Of a stretch of DNA of 47,544 bases, positions 1 through 7,631 are shown one piece after another. The stretch comes from Nitrosovibrio sp. Nv4. GTDB lineage: Bacteria > Pseudomonadota > Alphaproteobacteria > Acetobacterales > Acetobacteraceae. How positions within the stretch are numbered: the first letter of the stretch is position 1; each line of letters opens with the position of its first letter. The notes below the pieces were generated by a model. That model was not told the DNA's origin and ran no database searches. It saw only the letters and a program-made list of their open reading frames with translations. Location of the stretch: positions 1 to 47,544 of the forward strand of contig CALQHT020000008.1 of assembly GCA_943330455.2 (NCBI GenBank), read 5' to 3'. The translations under genes were made by a program, and so were the position numbers.

Positions 1-1
1 A

Positions 2-97
2 TGGCGCCGGACCTTGGAAGCGATGGGTCAGACCGCGAGTTCGGCCGCCATGATCCTCGGAGCCATCGGTCTGGGGCCATACCAACAGAAAACGCTA
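2..97 (+). CDS. Possible C-terminal end of an unknown protein (partial)
   Basis: An open frame enters from the left edge and ends at a TAA at 95-97. Its 31 residues contain a hydrophobic Ala/Gly/Met stretch (SSAAMILGAIGLG) that could be a membrane segment, loosely like part of a TRAP-type large permease. It is too short to identify. The stop lies 13 bases before the palindromic element at 111, so the gene may be truncated by it. It could equally be a chance open frame. Confidence 0.2.
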
Positions 98-110
98 TAA
101 GAGCCAAAAG

Positions 111-251
111 GTAACTGCCCAGGTACCCCGCTGGCGTGCCCAGGTAGGCACTGCGAATGAGGTCTGTGGGCACGCTGAGGGCCATTGATCGGGCATTTTT
201 GGTACCAACACGTCCACAGACCTCATTCGCTGGGCCTACCTGGGCAGTTAC
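111..251. repeat. Palindromic MITE-like element with inverted ends
   Basis: The two ends are inverted copies. GTAACTGCCCAGGTA at 111-125 is matched by its reverse complement at 237-251, and the inner parts (GAATGAGGTCTGTGG on the left, inverted on the right around 213-227) also pair. The left arm carries an extra ~20 bases that repeat GCCCAGGTA. Between the arms lie only about 35 bases and no gene. This looks like a small non-autonomous element or the joined ends of a lost insertion sequence. The GTAA termini recall IS66-type ends, but I see no convincing flanking duplication. Confidence 0.55.
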
Positions 252-542
252 ATAAAAAGAACTGTGGGTCTTGCCAATGCCTGCCTCTGACGGTCCGCAT
301 CTGTCTGAACTCCTCGGAACCCGCGCGAATAGCGGGTCCTCGGGGCTTGGCCGCCGGTCTTGGCGGTGGCTTGGCGATACCGCGCGCATGGATGGCGCGG
401 GTGGGGCGGCCACCTCATTCATCCCTGGCCCGAAGGCTGACGCGATCTGGACAGCGGGCGCACTTCGCGAGAGAGTGCGGCGCTGAGTTCAGCAGGTCGG
501 ACAGGTGTGATATCCCTGCTCCGAGCACAGGAGGACGCCCAC
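252..542. other. Non-coding stretch, no gene recognised
   Basis: No open frame here resembles a protein. A small hairpin (ACCCGC, seven-base loop, GCGGGT) lies near 319-337. The last 20 bases are the leader and ribosome binding site of the cupin gene. The rest may be remnant DNA left by the neighbouring palindromic element. Confidence 0.4.
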
Positions 543-956
543 ATGAACGATATGCCCACCACGACCGAGCAAAAGCAGAAACTGGCCTATGCGTCGATGG
601 AGAATCCCACCTACGTCGCCGGTCGCCGCTCCTTCTTCAAGTATCGGGAACTCGGGGTGACCGATGCCACCAACGGCCGGATGCGCGCGCAGGTGACATC
701 CGCGACGCAGGGCATGGGGGAGCCGACGGGCTGGCACTATCACGTCTGTGAGCAGCAGTTCGTGTACATGCTGAAGGGCTGGGTCGATCTGGAATTCGAG
801 GACGGCACCAAGGTGCGCCTGAAGGCAGGCGAGTCCCTGATGATCCCCGGCGGCACCCGCCACAACGAGACCGCGACGGCCGATGAGCTGGAACTGCTGG
901 AAATCTCGGTTCCCGCCGAATTCAAGACGGTTCCCTGCGATCCGCCGTCTGCCTGA
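543..956 (+). CDS. Small cupin-fold protein
   Basis: This is a 137-residue single-domain cupin, the usual size for small metal-binding cupins. Motif 1 is visible as GWHYHVCEQQFVYMLKG (His65, His67, Glu70 region) and motif 2 as GESLMIPGGTRHNET (Pro102, His107), so the metal-ligand histidines are present. The start at 543 is chosen because AGGAGG sits about eight bases upstream; an in-frame upstream start at 507 lacks such a site. The gene is monocistronic and convergent with the MFS gene. Family members range from dioxygenases to isomerases and sensors; the substrate cannot be read from the sequence. Its position suggests a link to the catabolic block that follows. Confidence 0.85.
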   Translation: MNDMPTTTEQKQKLAYASMENPTYVAGRRSFFKYRELGVTDATNGRMRAQVTSATQGMGEPTGWHYHVCEQQFVYMLKGWVDLEFEDGTKVRLKAGESLMIPGGTRHNETATADELELLEISVPAEFKTVPCDPPSA

Positions 957-1025
957 TTGAAGCGATGCGCGCCGGGGCGGTTGGTTCCGCCTCGGCGATG
1001 GTCGGCATCCCGTGGCTGGTGCCAA

Positions 1026-2267
1026 TCAACCTGGCTGGCTGGTCGCCTTGGGTGCAGCCGGTGCCTGGCGCAGAAGATTGATCCCGACCCACAAGGCTGG
1101 GATGGAGCAGACCGCGAACCCGATTCCATAGCTATCTGTCAGGCTCAGTAGGCCAGAATAGACGATGGGGCCGAGCAGCGCGCCCATCTGGCCGAATGAC
1201 AGGACCCCGCCGGTGACCGATCCGGCCGCCCCTTCCGGGGCCAGACGGGCGGTTTCCGACAGCAGGATGCCGTGCCAGGACATGGCGGTGGCGCTGAGGA
1301 CCGTGGCCACCAATCCGATCATCAGCAGGGGCCAGGCCGGGGTGAACAGCCCGGTCAGGGCGACGCTGCCGGCCATGCCCAGGGCCAGGCCGGCCATGAC
1401 CAACCGGGGCGCCACGTAGAAACTGCCGAGCCAACCCCAGAGAATGCGGCCTGGGACGGCGACGGCGACGACGGTGGAGAAGATGAAGCCGGCGGCGACC
1501 AGCGTGTATCCGAGATGGGTCAGGTAGATGACGAAATAGGCGGTAAAGACCTGCTGGATGCCGTTGAAGGCAAAGCAGGCGAAGGACAGGGCGCGCAGAT
1601 CGCGCCGGCCCAGGACGCTGGTCATGGTCGATTTGAAGTCGGATAGCCGAAAGCTGCGGTTCGGGTCTCGGTCGGTGTCGAAGCGGGCGCGCAGGGGCTG
1701 GAGCATGAACACGAAGGCGAAACAGGCCAGGGCGATCAGCAGCATGGCGTGCTGCCAGCCCAGGCTGGAGGCCATCCACGGACCAAACGTCCCGCCGAGG
1801 AGCAGCCCCGCGGGCACGGCGGTCTGCTTGATCGAGAATACCAGCGGCGCATAGCGGCGTGGGGAGACCCGGCCCAGGAGATGGGAACTGGCGGGGGTGG
1901 ATGCGGCGGCGCCGGCTCCTCCGATGATCGCGGACAGGGCAAAACCCAGCATGCCGCCCTGGGCCGCGATTGCCATGCCGGCGGCCAGCATCACCAGGGC
2001 GACCTGGCTCATGCGGAGTGCGCCGTGGCGGATGATGAAGCTGCCGCAGCCCATCTGGCCGAGGAGCGAGGATGCCGCGGTCATACCGAAATAGACGCCA
2101 ATCCACGCGGGATCGATCTTCAGGTCGGCGATGATCACCGGTGCGACCACGGCCGGCAGGACCCGTCCGATCGAGACGAAGGTCTGTTGCAGGAAGGTCG
2201 CCAGCAAGGCGAGCAGGACGGTGGGGGCGAGAATTGGGTGCGACAGGTTCACGGTATCCTGTTGCAA
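1026..2267 (-). CDS. MFS transporter
   Basis: This 413-residue protein is almost entirely hydrophobic helices with short charged loops, as expected for a 12-helix major facilitator permease. The first helix (LAPTVLLALLATFLQQ) follows a short cytoplasmic tail, and a basic central loop around residues 190-215 separates two six-helix halves. It is the last gene of a minus-strand run, 47 bases after the phosphotriesterase-family gene, which suggests co-transcription and a role in moving that enzyme's substrate or product. Substrate and direction are unknown. The C-terminal tail (APAAPKATSQPG) is cytoplasmic and unremarkable. Confidence 0.88.
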   Translation of the reverse strand: MQQDTVNLSHPILAPTVLLALLATFLQQTFVSIGRVLPAVVAPVIIADLKIDPAWIGVYFGMTAASSLLGQMGCGSFIIRHGALRMSQVALVMLAAGMAIAAQGGMLGFALSAIIGGAGAAASTPASSHLLGRVSPRRYAPLVFSIKQTAVPAGLLLGGTFGPWMASSLGWQHAMLLIALACFAFVFMLQPLRARFDTDRDPNRSFRLSDFKSTMTSVLGRRDLRALSFACFAFNGIQQVFTAYFVIYLTHLGYTLVAAGFIFSTVVAVAVPGRILWGWLGSFYVAPRLVMAGLALGMAGSVALTGLFTPAWPLLMIGLVATVLSATAMSWHGILLSETARLAPEGAAGSVTGGVLSFGQMGALLGPIVYSGLLSLTDSYGIGFAVCSIPALWVGINLLRQAPAAPKATSQPG

Positions 2268-2314
2268 CCCATCGGCACCGGCCCGTCAACCGTCTCGGCG
2301 AAGATTTGGGTGTC

Positions 2315-3358
2315 TCAGACGATGGTCAGCAGGCGCTTCGGGTTTCCGACCATGATTGCGTCGATCTCGGCGGCCGAGAAACCTCGCCGGCGCATCATGG
2401 GCAGGACATTGTTGAAGATATGCCCGTAGCCATGCCCACCGAACGCGGAAAGCCGGGTGCGGGAGCAGATATCGTGGCTGATCACCACCCTTTCGAGATG
2501 GCCATGCTGGATCAGGGCGCGGATCAGGCGCAGCCGGACGGCATCGTTGGGCATGTCGATGTCGGAGAGCCGGTAGTAGGACTGCTCGGTGCCGAACAGG
2601 TCGAATTCCAGCACGCAGCCGGAATCGGCCAGGCGCAGCAGGCGGGTCTCATCGAAGATCGTGCGGTCGATATGGCTGATGATGACGCGGCTGATGTCCC
2701 CGCCGGTCGAGCGAACAAAATCCGCGACTTCCTGGGGTTGGTCGGGATCGCGACCGGGATGCACGTTGATCGCCGCCCCGGTTTCCGCCTGGGCCAGCAG
2801 GGCGCCTTGCATCACGCGCCTTTCCAGTTCGGTCCACGGCGCCTGGCAGCCGATTTCGCCAATGATTCCAGCCCGGACATCGGTTCCCCAGGCGCCTTCC
2901 AGCACCTGACCGACGATCTCGGCCGCGAAATCGTCCACCGAGCGGGCTCGGTTCGCCGGGTCCTGGTATTGGTCGACATAATGGCCGCAGCCCATGACGA
3001 TGCGAACGTCGGAGGCGCGGGAGACCGCGACCAGACCGGCCGGGTCGGGGGCCAGTCCGCCGCAGCTCATTTCCACGATGGAGCGGCCTCCGGCGGCACG
3101 GACTTCCGCGACTTCGGCGGAGGCGGTGGCCTCGCAGCTCAGTTGGTAGTTACGGGGCGCCTTGATCTGCCCGTAGTTGATCTTCCAGCAGTTACAGAGG
3201 TCGATTTCCGGCCCCTGGTCGGTCTCGCCCCGCTGATCGGGGGTGCGGATATCCCAAAGGATATGCTCGTGCATCAGCGTGGCGCCCAGATCGGACGGAT
3301 CGATCAGGCCGAGGACGGTCTGGACGCGGCCCTTGATGTCGTCTCGATGCAAACGCAT
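2315..3358 (-). CDS. Phosphotriesterase-family metal-dependent hydrolase
   Basis: The 347-residue length is normal for the phosphotriesterase/lactonase branch of the amidohydrolase superfamily. It begins with the diagnostic GATLMHEHI block; His30 and His32 are the first metal ligands. IIGEIGC in mid-protein places Glu where many relatives carry a carboxylated Lys, as in the E. coli PHP subgroup. VIISHID and VVISHDICSR supply the later His ligands and the Asp. Family members hydrolyse organophosphates, lactones or amides, so the natural substrate is open. GGGAG lies about nine bases before the ATG. Upstream on the same strand is a RidA gene across a gap with two hairpins; downstream is an MFS gene. 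Confidence 0.85.
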   Translation of the reverse strand: MRLHRDDIKGRVQTVLGLIDPSDLGATLMHEHILWDIRTPDQRGETDQGPEIDLCNCWKINYGQIKAPRNYQLSCEATASAEVAEVRAAGGRSIVEMSCGGLAPDPAGLVAVSRASDVRIVMGCGHYVDQYQDPANRARSVDDFAAEIVGQVLEGAWGTDVRAGIIGEIGCQAPWTELERRVMQGALLAQAETGAAINVHPGRDPDQPQEVADFVRSTGGDISRVIISHIDRTIFDETRLLRLADSGCVLEFDLFGTEQSYYRLSDIDMPNDAVRLRLIRALIQHGHLERVVISHDICSRTRLSAFGGHGYGHIFNNVLPMMRRRGFSAAEIDAIMVGNPKRLLTIV

Positions 3359-3430
3359 GGCGCTGCTCCCTTAAAGCGTGGTCACGCTGGGGGAACAGCG
3401 TGTCGATCACGCGCGAGCCAAGGAACCGAC

Positions 3431-3456
3431 GCGGTTTCCGGTAACCGGGAAACCGC
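3431..3456 (-). repeat. Near-perfect palindrome between ridA-like and phosphotriesterase-family genes
   Basis: GCGGTTTCC at 3431-3439 pairs with GGAAACCGC at 3448-3456 around a GGTAACCG centre that is itself nearly palindromic. It lies 73 bases upstream of the phosphotriesterase-family start. It could be an RNA hairpin or a protein-binding site for that gene. Confidence 0.5.
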
Positions 3457-3469
3457 TCGGGTGTGGACG

Positions 3470-3502
3470 CTCAAGGAGGGTGGGATTGTCCCACCCTTTG
3501 AG
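3470..3502 (-). terminator. Strong hairpin after the RidA gene
   Basis: CTCAA...AGGGTGGGA pairs with TCCCACCCTTTGAG across a two-base loop, giving a stem of about 14 pairs with a two-base bulge. It begins ten bases past the RidA stop on the minus strand. No T-run follows, so it is better read as an attenuator or RNA-stabilising hairpin than a complete intrinsic terminator. Confidence 0.55.
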
Positions 3503-3511
3503 CCAATCGGG

Positions 3512-3862
3512 TTACTTGCAGGCGGTGACCATGATCTCGACCAGGACGGAAGGGGCGGCCATCTCGGACTGGACGCAGGCGCGGACCGGGGCGCCGTCCT
3601 GCGGCAGCCAGGGCGTCCAGACTTCGTTCATGGCCCCGCGCTCCTTGATGTCCTTCACCCAGATGATCGCCTGCAGCAGGCGGGTCTTGTCGGTGCCGTG
3701 ATGCTCCAGCATGGCGTCGATCTGCGCCAGAACATCCGCCGTCTGGCCCTTGATGTCCTTGCTGGTGTCCTTGGCGGTGATGCCGGGCAGGTAGACGAAA
3801 CCGTGATATTCCACTGCCTTCGACAGAATCGGGCCGGGTTCGGTGCGGATGATCTTGCTCAT
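3512..3862 (-). CDS. RidA/YjgF/Rid-family protein
   Basis: This 116-residue protein has the Rid-family length and layout: an N-terminal strand with YHGFVYLPGITA, a helix with the family pattern QTADVLAQIDAMLEHHG, and the C-terminal block RACVQSEMAAPSVLVEIMVTA. Arg in RACVQ corresponds to the catalytic/ligand Arg of RidA enamine deaminases. The middle reads WTPWLPQDGAP. Canonical members hydrolyse reactive enamines/imines; several subfamilies sit in catabolic operons. GGAGAG lies seven bases before the ATG. It lies between the second MFS gene and the phosphotriesterase-family gene, on the same strand, suggesting a function tied to that pathway. Confidence 0.88.
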   Translation of the reverse strand: MSKIIRTEPGPILSKAVEYHGFVYLPGITAKDTSKDIKGQTADVLAQIDAMLEHHGTDKTRLLQAIIWVKDIKERGAMNEVWTPWLPQDGAPVRACVQSEMAAPSVLVEIMVTACK

Positions 3863-3917
3863 TGATTGCTCTCCGGGAGAAAGACGTGATCCATCGCTTC
3901 TAAGCCAAGCCGGCCGA

Positions 3918-5162
3918 TCAGGCCAGCGGTGACGAACCTTCCAGGGCCGCGGCGATCTGCTTTCGTCGCACCCAGGTGAACAGCCACATGGCCAGGCAGA
4001 GCACGCAGCCGATCAGGACGGGGGCTTGCAAGCCCGCAAATTCCGCGGCTATGCCATAAACCAGCGCGCCGACCGCGGGGGCGGCTCGGGTGATCATGCC
4101 CCACAGGCTGAGCACGCGGCCGACCATGGCCGGCGACGACGCGTTTTGCAGCAGGGTCTGGATGGATATCCCGTGCATCGGGGTCGCGCAGCCCATGGCG
4201 GCGATGGCGAACAGGCCGACCTCGAAATGTCCGGTGGCGACGAACAGCGCGGTGGCGCAGGCCGCGCCGCCGCCCGCCAGCAGCGCGAGTCCCGTCAGCC
4301 CCGCGATGCGTCCCCGGATGGCCACGTAGAACCCGCCGATCATCGCGGCGACGCCCATGGTGCTGGCCAGGGTCGCCAAACCCTCGGCGCCGCGGCCGAA
4401 CAGGATGGCGACATAGGGGGGCAGCATTTCCGGCACCGATCGCAAGGTGAAGCCCACCGTGGCGGCGAACAGCAGCAGCGGCCCGATGCCCTTGTGGCGA
4501 GCGACGTAGCGGACCCCTTCGATGGCGTCATGCAGGATGGAATGGCTGCTGCTCTGGCCTCGGCGGATGGCCGGGTCCAGGGTCAGCATCGCCATGGTCA
4601 GGGCGGCATACAGGAAGGCCAGGCCGTTGACCGCGATGGACGGCACCACCCCCCACACCAGGATCATCGGGCCGGAGATCGCCGGTCCGATAAAGCGGGC
4701 GATGTTGTAGGTCAGGGAGTTCAGCGCCACCGCGCCTGGCAGGTATTGCCGCGTGACAAGTCCTGGCAGCAGGCATTGGCGGGCGGGCTGGGCGAAGGTC
4801 TCGGCCGTGCCGTTGATGAAGGCCAGAATGGCCATGTATTCGATCCGGATGGTGCCGGTCAGCACCAGGGTCACCAGCGCCGCCGCCTGGGCCGAGGCCA
4901 CGAACTCCGACAGGATCACCAGCCGCACCCGGTCCACCCGGTCGGCAATCGCGCCTGCGATGGGGGATACCACGATGGAGGGGATCAGGGTCACGAACGC
5001 CATCAGCCCGACCCAGAAGGCGGAGTGTGTCAGCTCCCAGGCCAGCCAATCCGTGGCGATGCGTTGAATCCAGGACCCGGTCCAGCACACCACGCTGCCG
5101 GAGTAGAACAACCTTGCATTGTTCTGCTTAAGGACGCCGCCGAGGGCTGCGAGGCTTGCCAC
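3918..5162 (-). CDS. MFS exporter, EntS-like branch
   Basis: A 414-residue polytopic protein. The N-terminal SGSVVCWTGSWIQRIATDWL and the loop GAIADRVDRVRLVIL (GxxADRxxRrr) are the hallmarks of the MFS_3/EntS-type exporters. The second half repeats the fold with GRGAEGLATLASTMGVAAMIGG. It starts at a GTG twelve bases after the lipoprotein stop, without a strong ribosome site, so translation may be coupled. A ridA-like gene follows 55 bases later. Relatives export siderophores, drugs or metabolites; the substrate here is unknown. Confidence 0.85.
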   Translation of the reverse strand: MASLAALGGVLKQNNARLFYSGSVVCWTGSWIQRIATDWLAWELTHSAFWVGLMAFVTLIPSIVVSPIAGAIADRVDRVRLVILSEFVASAQAAALVTLVLTGTIRIEYMAILAFINGTAETFAQPARQCLLPGLVTRQYLPGAVALNSLTYNIARFIGPAISGPMILVWGVVPSIAVNGLAFLYAALTMAMLTLDPAIRRGQSSSHSILHDAIEGVRYVARHKGIGPLLLFAATVGFTLRSVPEMLPPYVAILFGRGAEGLATLASTMGVAAMIGGFYVAIRGRIAGLTGLALLAGGGAACATALFVATGHFEVGLFAIAAMGCATPMHGISIQTLLQNASSPAMVGRVLSLWGMITRAAPAVGALVYGIAAEFAGLQAPVLIGCVLCLAMWLFTWVRRKQIAAALEGSSPLA

Positions 5163-5174
5163 GACCCCGCCGCG

Positions 5175-5618
5175 TCAGCGCTTGGGGGCGGCGGCCGGTG
5201 TTTGAGGGGCTGGTGTTGGAGGAGGGGCGGCGGGGGAGACCTCGGCGGAGCCTCCCGCGTTGCGGACGCATTCCCGGATCAACTGTTCCTGGGCAAATCG
5301 GGCGGACAGGCCGCGATCGGTCTGGCCGGAGACATAGGCGCCGGAGGACGGGCTGTTCAGGCCGGAATTCGCCGCGAAGATGGAGGCCCGGTTCTGCCGG
5401 TCGTAGATCTCGTTGGCGCGCCGGCGGCAGGCGTCCAGGGTCGCGGCATCCGACCGCGTCTCCGACGAAGCCGAACTGGCTGGCGGTTCGGTGCATCCGG
5501 CCAATGCCAGGGCGGCGAGGGCGCACAGCAATCCCAGGACACTCAATCCTTGTGGGATGAAACCTCGATCCGCCGGGGCAGAGACGGCGTGCGCGGTCGG
5601 GGTTCGGGTCCGGATCAT
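5175..5618 (-). CDS. Small lipoprotein of unknown function
   Basis: A 147-residue protein with a lipobox, LALAGC (lipidated Cys42), after a hydrophobic helix (residues 25-40). A Ser/Ala-rich linker, a short folded-looking region with DACRRRANEIYDRQNRAS, two further Cys including ECVRNAG, and a Pro/Ala-rich tail follow. The N-terminal segment before the signal helix is unusually long (about 20 residues), so the real start may be internal. The ATG overlaps the stop of the upstream gene (ATGA), so the two are translationally coupled. I recognise no family. Confidence 0.75.
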   Translation of the reverse strand: MIRTRTPTAHAVSAPADRGFIPQGLSVLGLLCALAALALAGCTEPPASSASSETRSDAATLDACRRRANEIYDRQNRASIFAANSGLNSPSSGAYVSGQTDRGLSARFAQEQLIRECVRNAGGSAEVSPAAPPPTPAPQTPAAAPKR

Positions 5619-6166
5619 ACGTTGGCTCCTGTCAGGCGGGCGGCGGAAGGCGGCTGGTCCAACTGGAGGCCGGTGGAAATCTGCGATAGGCGAGAGTGGA
5701 ACCCGGTCTCATCGAAACGGGCATCCGCGGTCAAGGGCACACTTGCGGCGGTTCGCAGCAGGGCAGGGTGCAGTTCGGCGCCGTCGCGGGCAAGGCGGCA
5801 GAGCGGCCTGGCCCATTGGGCGCGGGCGAGCAGGTCGACCAGGGCCAACAGGCGCAGAAACAGCGACAATCCCTGGTTGGAGCCGATACCGATCATCCGG
5901 TCCACCGCGCCGGCCCAGCAACGGGCGTCGCGATCGGCCAGGGCCAGATCGGTATGGGTGCCGTCGGGCCGCGTGAAGCGGAAGCCACGGACGGCCCCCC
6001 AGCGTTCTTCCAGGGCGGCGTCGCGGGCGGCGTACCAGGCGCGCTCCAGGTCACGACCGAGGACGGATGGAAGGTCCTCGGGCGGCACGGTCACAAGGTA
6101 GGTCAGCGACCCGTCCGGGCCAGCGCCGACCCGAATGGATTGGGGCTGCTCATGCACGCTCATCAA
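5615..6166 (-). CDS. Conserved-looking protein of unknown function
   Basis: A 183-residue soluble protein with no signal peptide. Visible features are a beta-rich N-terminus (SIRVGAGPDGSLTYLVTVPPEDL), a helix rich in Trp/Arg (LERAWYAARDAALEERWG), and a hydrophobic Leu-rich helix around residues 98-120 (SLFLRLLALVDLLARAQWA). It is the first gene of the minus-strand run and overlaps the lipoprotein start by four bases. Two consecutive ATGs are possible starts. The partner lipoprotein suggests a shared envelope or stress task, but nothing specific can be assigned. Confidence 0.65.
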   Translation of the reverse strand: MMSVHEQPQSIRVGAGPDGSLTYLVTVPPEDLPSVLGRDLERAWYAARDAALEERWGAVRGFRFTRPDGTHTDLALADRDARCWAGAVDRMIGIGSNQGLSLFLRLLALVDLLARAQWARPLCRLARDGAELHPALLRTAASVPLTADARFDETGFHSRLSQISTGLQLDQPPSAARLTGANV

Positions 6167-6301
6167 TGCCAGGATGGACCTGTGCGGCGTTTGGCGCCAG
6201 GGAAAGATGGGTAGAATGCATCTGCTTAGGGGGATCCGGCCAGTGCGCGTTGGCGCAACTGTTGCACGGAACGGGCACGATGCCAGAAGGAGACGTCAGC
6301 C

Positions 6302-7573
6302 ATGTCACGCGATCTGCATACTCTGACAGCGACCGAGGCCGCCCGCCGTATTCGCGAGGGCAAACTGACCGCGGTCGAGCTGATGGAGGCCTATCTGGCC
6401 CGGATCGCCGAGCGGGAGCCGGTGGTCCGTGCGTTTGCGTGGTTCGACGCCGACGATGCAAGAAAATCCGTGTCGCGAGCGCGTCCCGGGCCGCTGCATG
6501 GGATCCCGGTCGGGGTGAAGGATGTGCTGGATACGGCCGATATGCCCAGCCAGTATGGCTCTCCGATCTGGGATGGTTGGCGCCCACGCGCGGACGCGGC
6601 CCCGGTGGCCTGGGCAAAGGCCGCTGGCGCCGTCGTCATAGGCAAGACCGTGACCACTGAATTCGCCACTCGCAAGCCGGGTCCCACGGCCAATCCGGCC
6701 AACCCGGCGCATACCCCGGGTGGTTCCTCCTCCGGCTCCGCGGCCGGGGTGGGGGATGCCATGTTTCCGCTGGCCTATGGCACGCAGACCGCCGGCAGCA
6801 TCATCCGTCCGGCGGCTTATTGCGGGGCGGTCGGGTACAAGCCCAGTTATGGGATGATCGACCGTGCCGGGATGAAGATCATGTCGGCGAGCCTGGATAC
6901 GGTGGGCGTGATGGCCCGCTCGGTTGCCGATTGCGCGCTGTTCGCCGGGGCTGTCAGCGGGCGCGATCTCGGCGATCCGGATGTCAGGCCAGGGCGGGCG
7001 CCGAGGATCGGGGTGTGCAGGTCGCCGAGCTGGGATGCGGTGCAGCCGGAGACGGAGGCTTTGATGCCGCGGGCGGTGGAGGCATTGGCGCGGGCCGGGG
7101 CCATTTTGTGCGAATGGGAGTTGCCCGAGGACTTCGCGGCCTTGAAAGAGGCGCATCCGATCGTGATGAACCGGGAAAGCGCCCGCGCCATGGGATGGGA
7201 GTTGGCGGAACATCCGAACGGCATCAGCGAGGGCCTGCGGGAACGCCTGAACTTCGGGCTTTCTCAATCGGACGCCGATCTTGCGGGGGCTTACCAGGTG
7301 TTCGATCGAACCCAGCAGGCTTTCCCCTCGGCGATGGGGGACCTGGATATCCTGCTGACCCCATCGGCTCCTGGGGAGGCACCGGAAGGGCTGGATTGGA
7401 CCGGCGATCCGGCGTTCAACTTCATCTGGACCAGTCTGCATGTGCCCTGCGTGACGGTGCCGGCGGGGATGGGCCGCAATGGGCTGCCGTTGGGCATCCA
7501 GATCGTCGGGCGCCGCGGTGACGACCGCGCGGTGCTGGCCTGGGCACAATGGGTGGCGGCGGCGATCGGCTAG
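6302..7573 (+). CDS. Amidase-signature family hydrolase
   Basis: This 423-residue protein has the complete amidase-signature core. The catalytic Lys is Lys73 in GIPVGVKDVLDT, the cis-Ser lies in the GGSSSGSAAG block at about 141-149, and the nucleophile is Ser166 in TQTAGSIIRPA. The nucleophile block deviates from the common DTGGSIR pattern (Gln for Asp, Ala for the first Gly), also seen in some AS members. These enzymes hydrolyse amides or transfer ammonia (GatA). No gatB or gatC is nearby, so a stand-alone amidase is more likely. AAGGAG lies about nine bases before the ATG. It is divergent from the lipoprotein/MFS run. Confidence 0.88.
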   Translation: MSRDLHTLTATEAARRIREGKLTAVELMEAYLARIAEREPVVRAFAWFDADDARKSVSRARPGPLHGIPVGVKDVLDTADMPSQYGSPIWDGWRPRADAAPVAWAKAAGAVVIGKTVTTEFATRKPGPTANPANPAHTPGGSSSGSAAGVGDAMFPLAYGTQTAGSIIRPAAYCGAVGYKPSYGMIDRAGMKIMSASLDTVGVMARSVADCALFAGAVSGRDLGDPDVRPGRAPRIGVCRSPSWDAVQPETEALMPRAVEALARAGAILCEWELPEDFAALKEAHPIVMNRESARAMGWELAEHPNGISEGLRERLNFGLSQSDADLAGAYQVFDRTQQAFPSAMGDLDILLTPSAPGEAPEGLDWTGDPAFNFIWTSLHVPCVTVPAGMGRNGLPLGIQIVGRRGDDRAVLAWAQWVAAAIG

Positions 7574-7631
7574 GGCGGGGCCGGCCTGGGCGGAACATGG
7601 GGATGTCCATATATTCCGATAAATCAATGGC

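Noticed and set aside
111-259. Target-site duplication around the palindromic element
   Set aside because: The flanks share only AAAAG and not at matching positions, so no duplication can be claimed.
2141-3865. A 574-codon open frame on the plus strand
   Set aside because: It is the antisense of the phosphotriesterase-family and RidA genes, which have clear motifs and ribosome sites on the minus strand.
4026-6101. A 691-codon open frame on the plus strand
   Set aside because: It is antisense to the EntS-like MFS, lipoprotein and unknown genes; its sequence is Gly/Gln/His/Arg-rich without domains, typical of GC-rich shadow frames.
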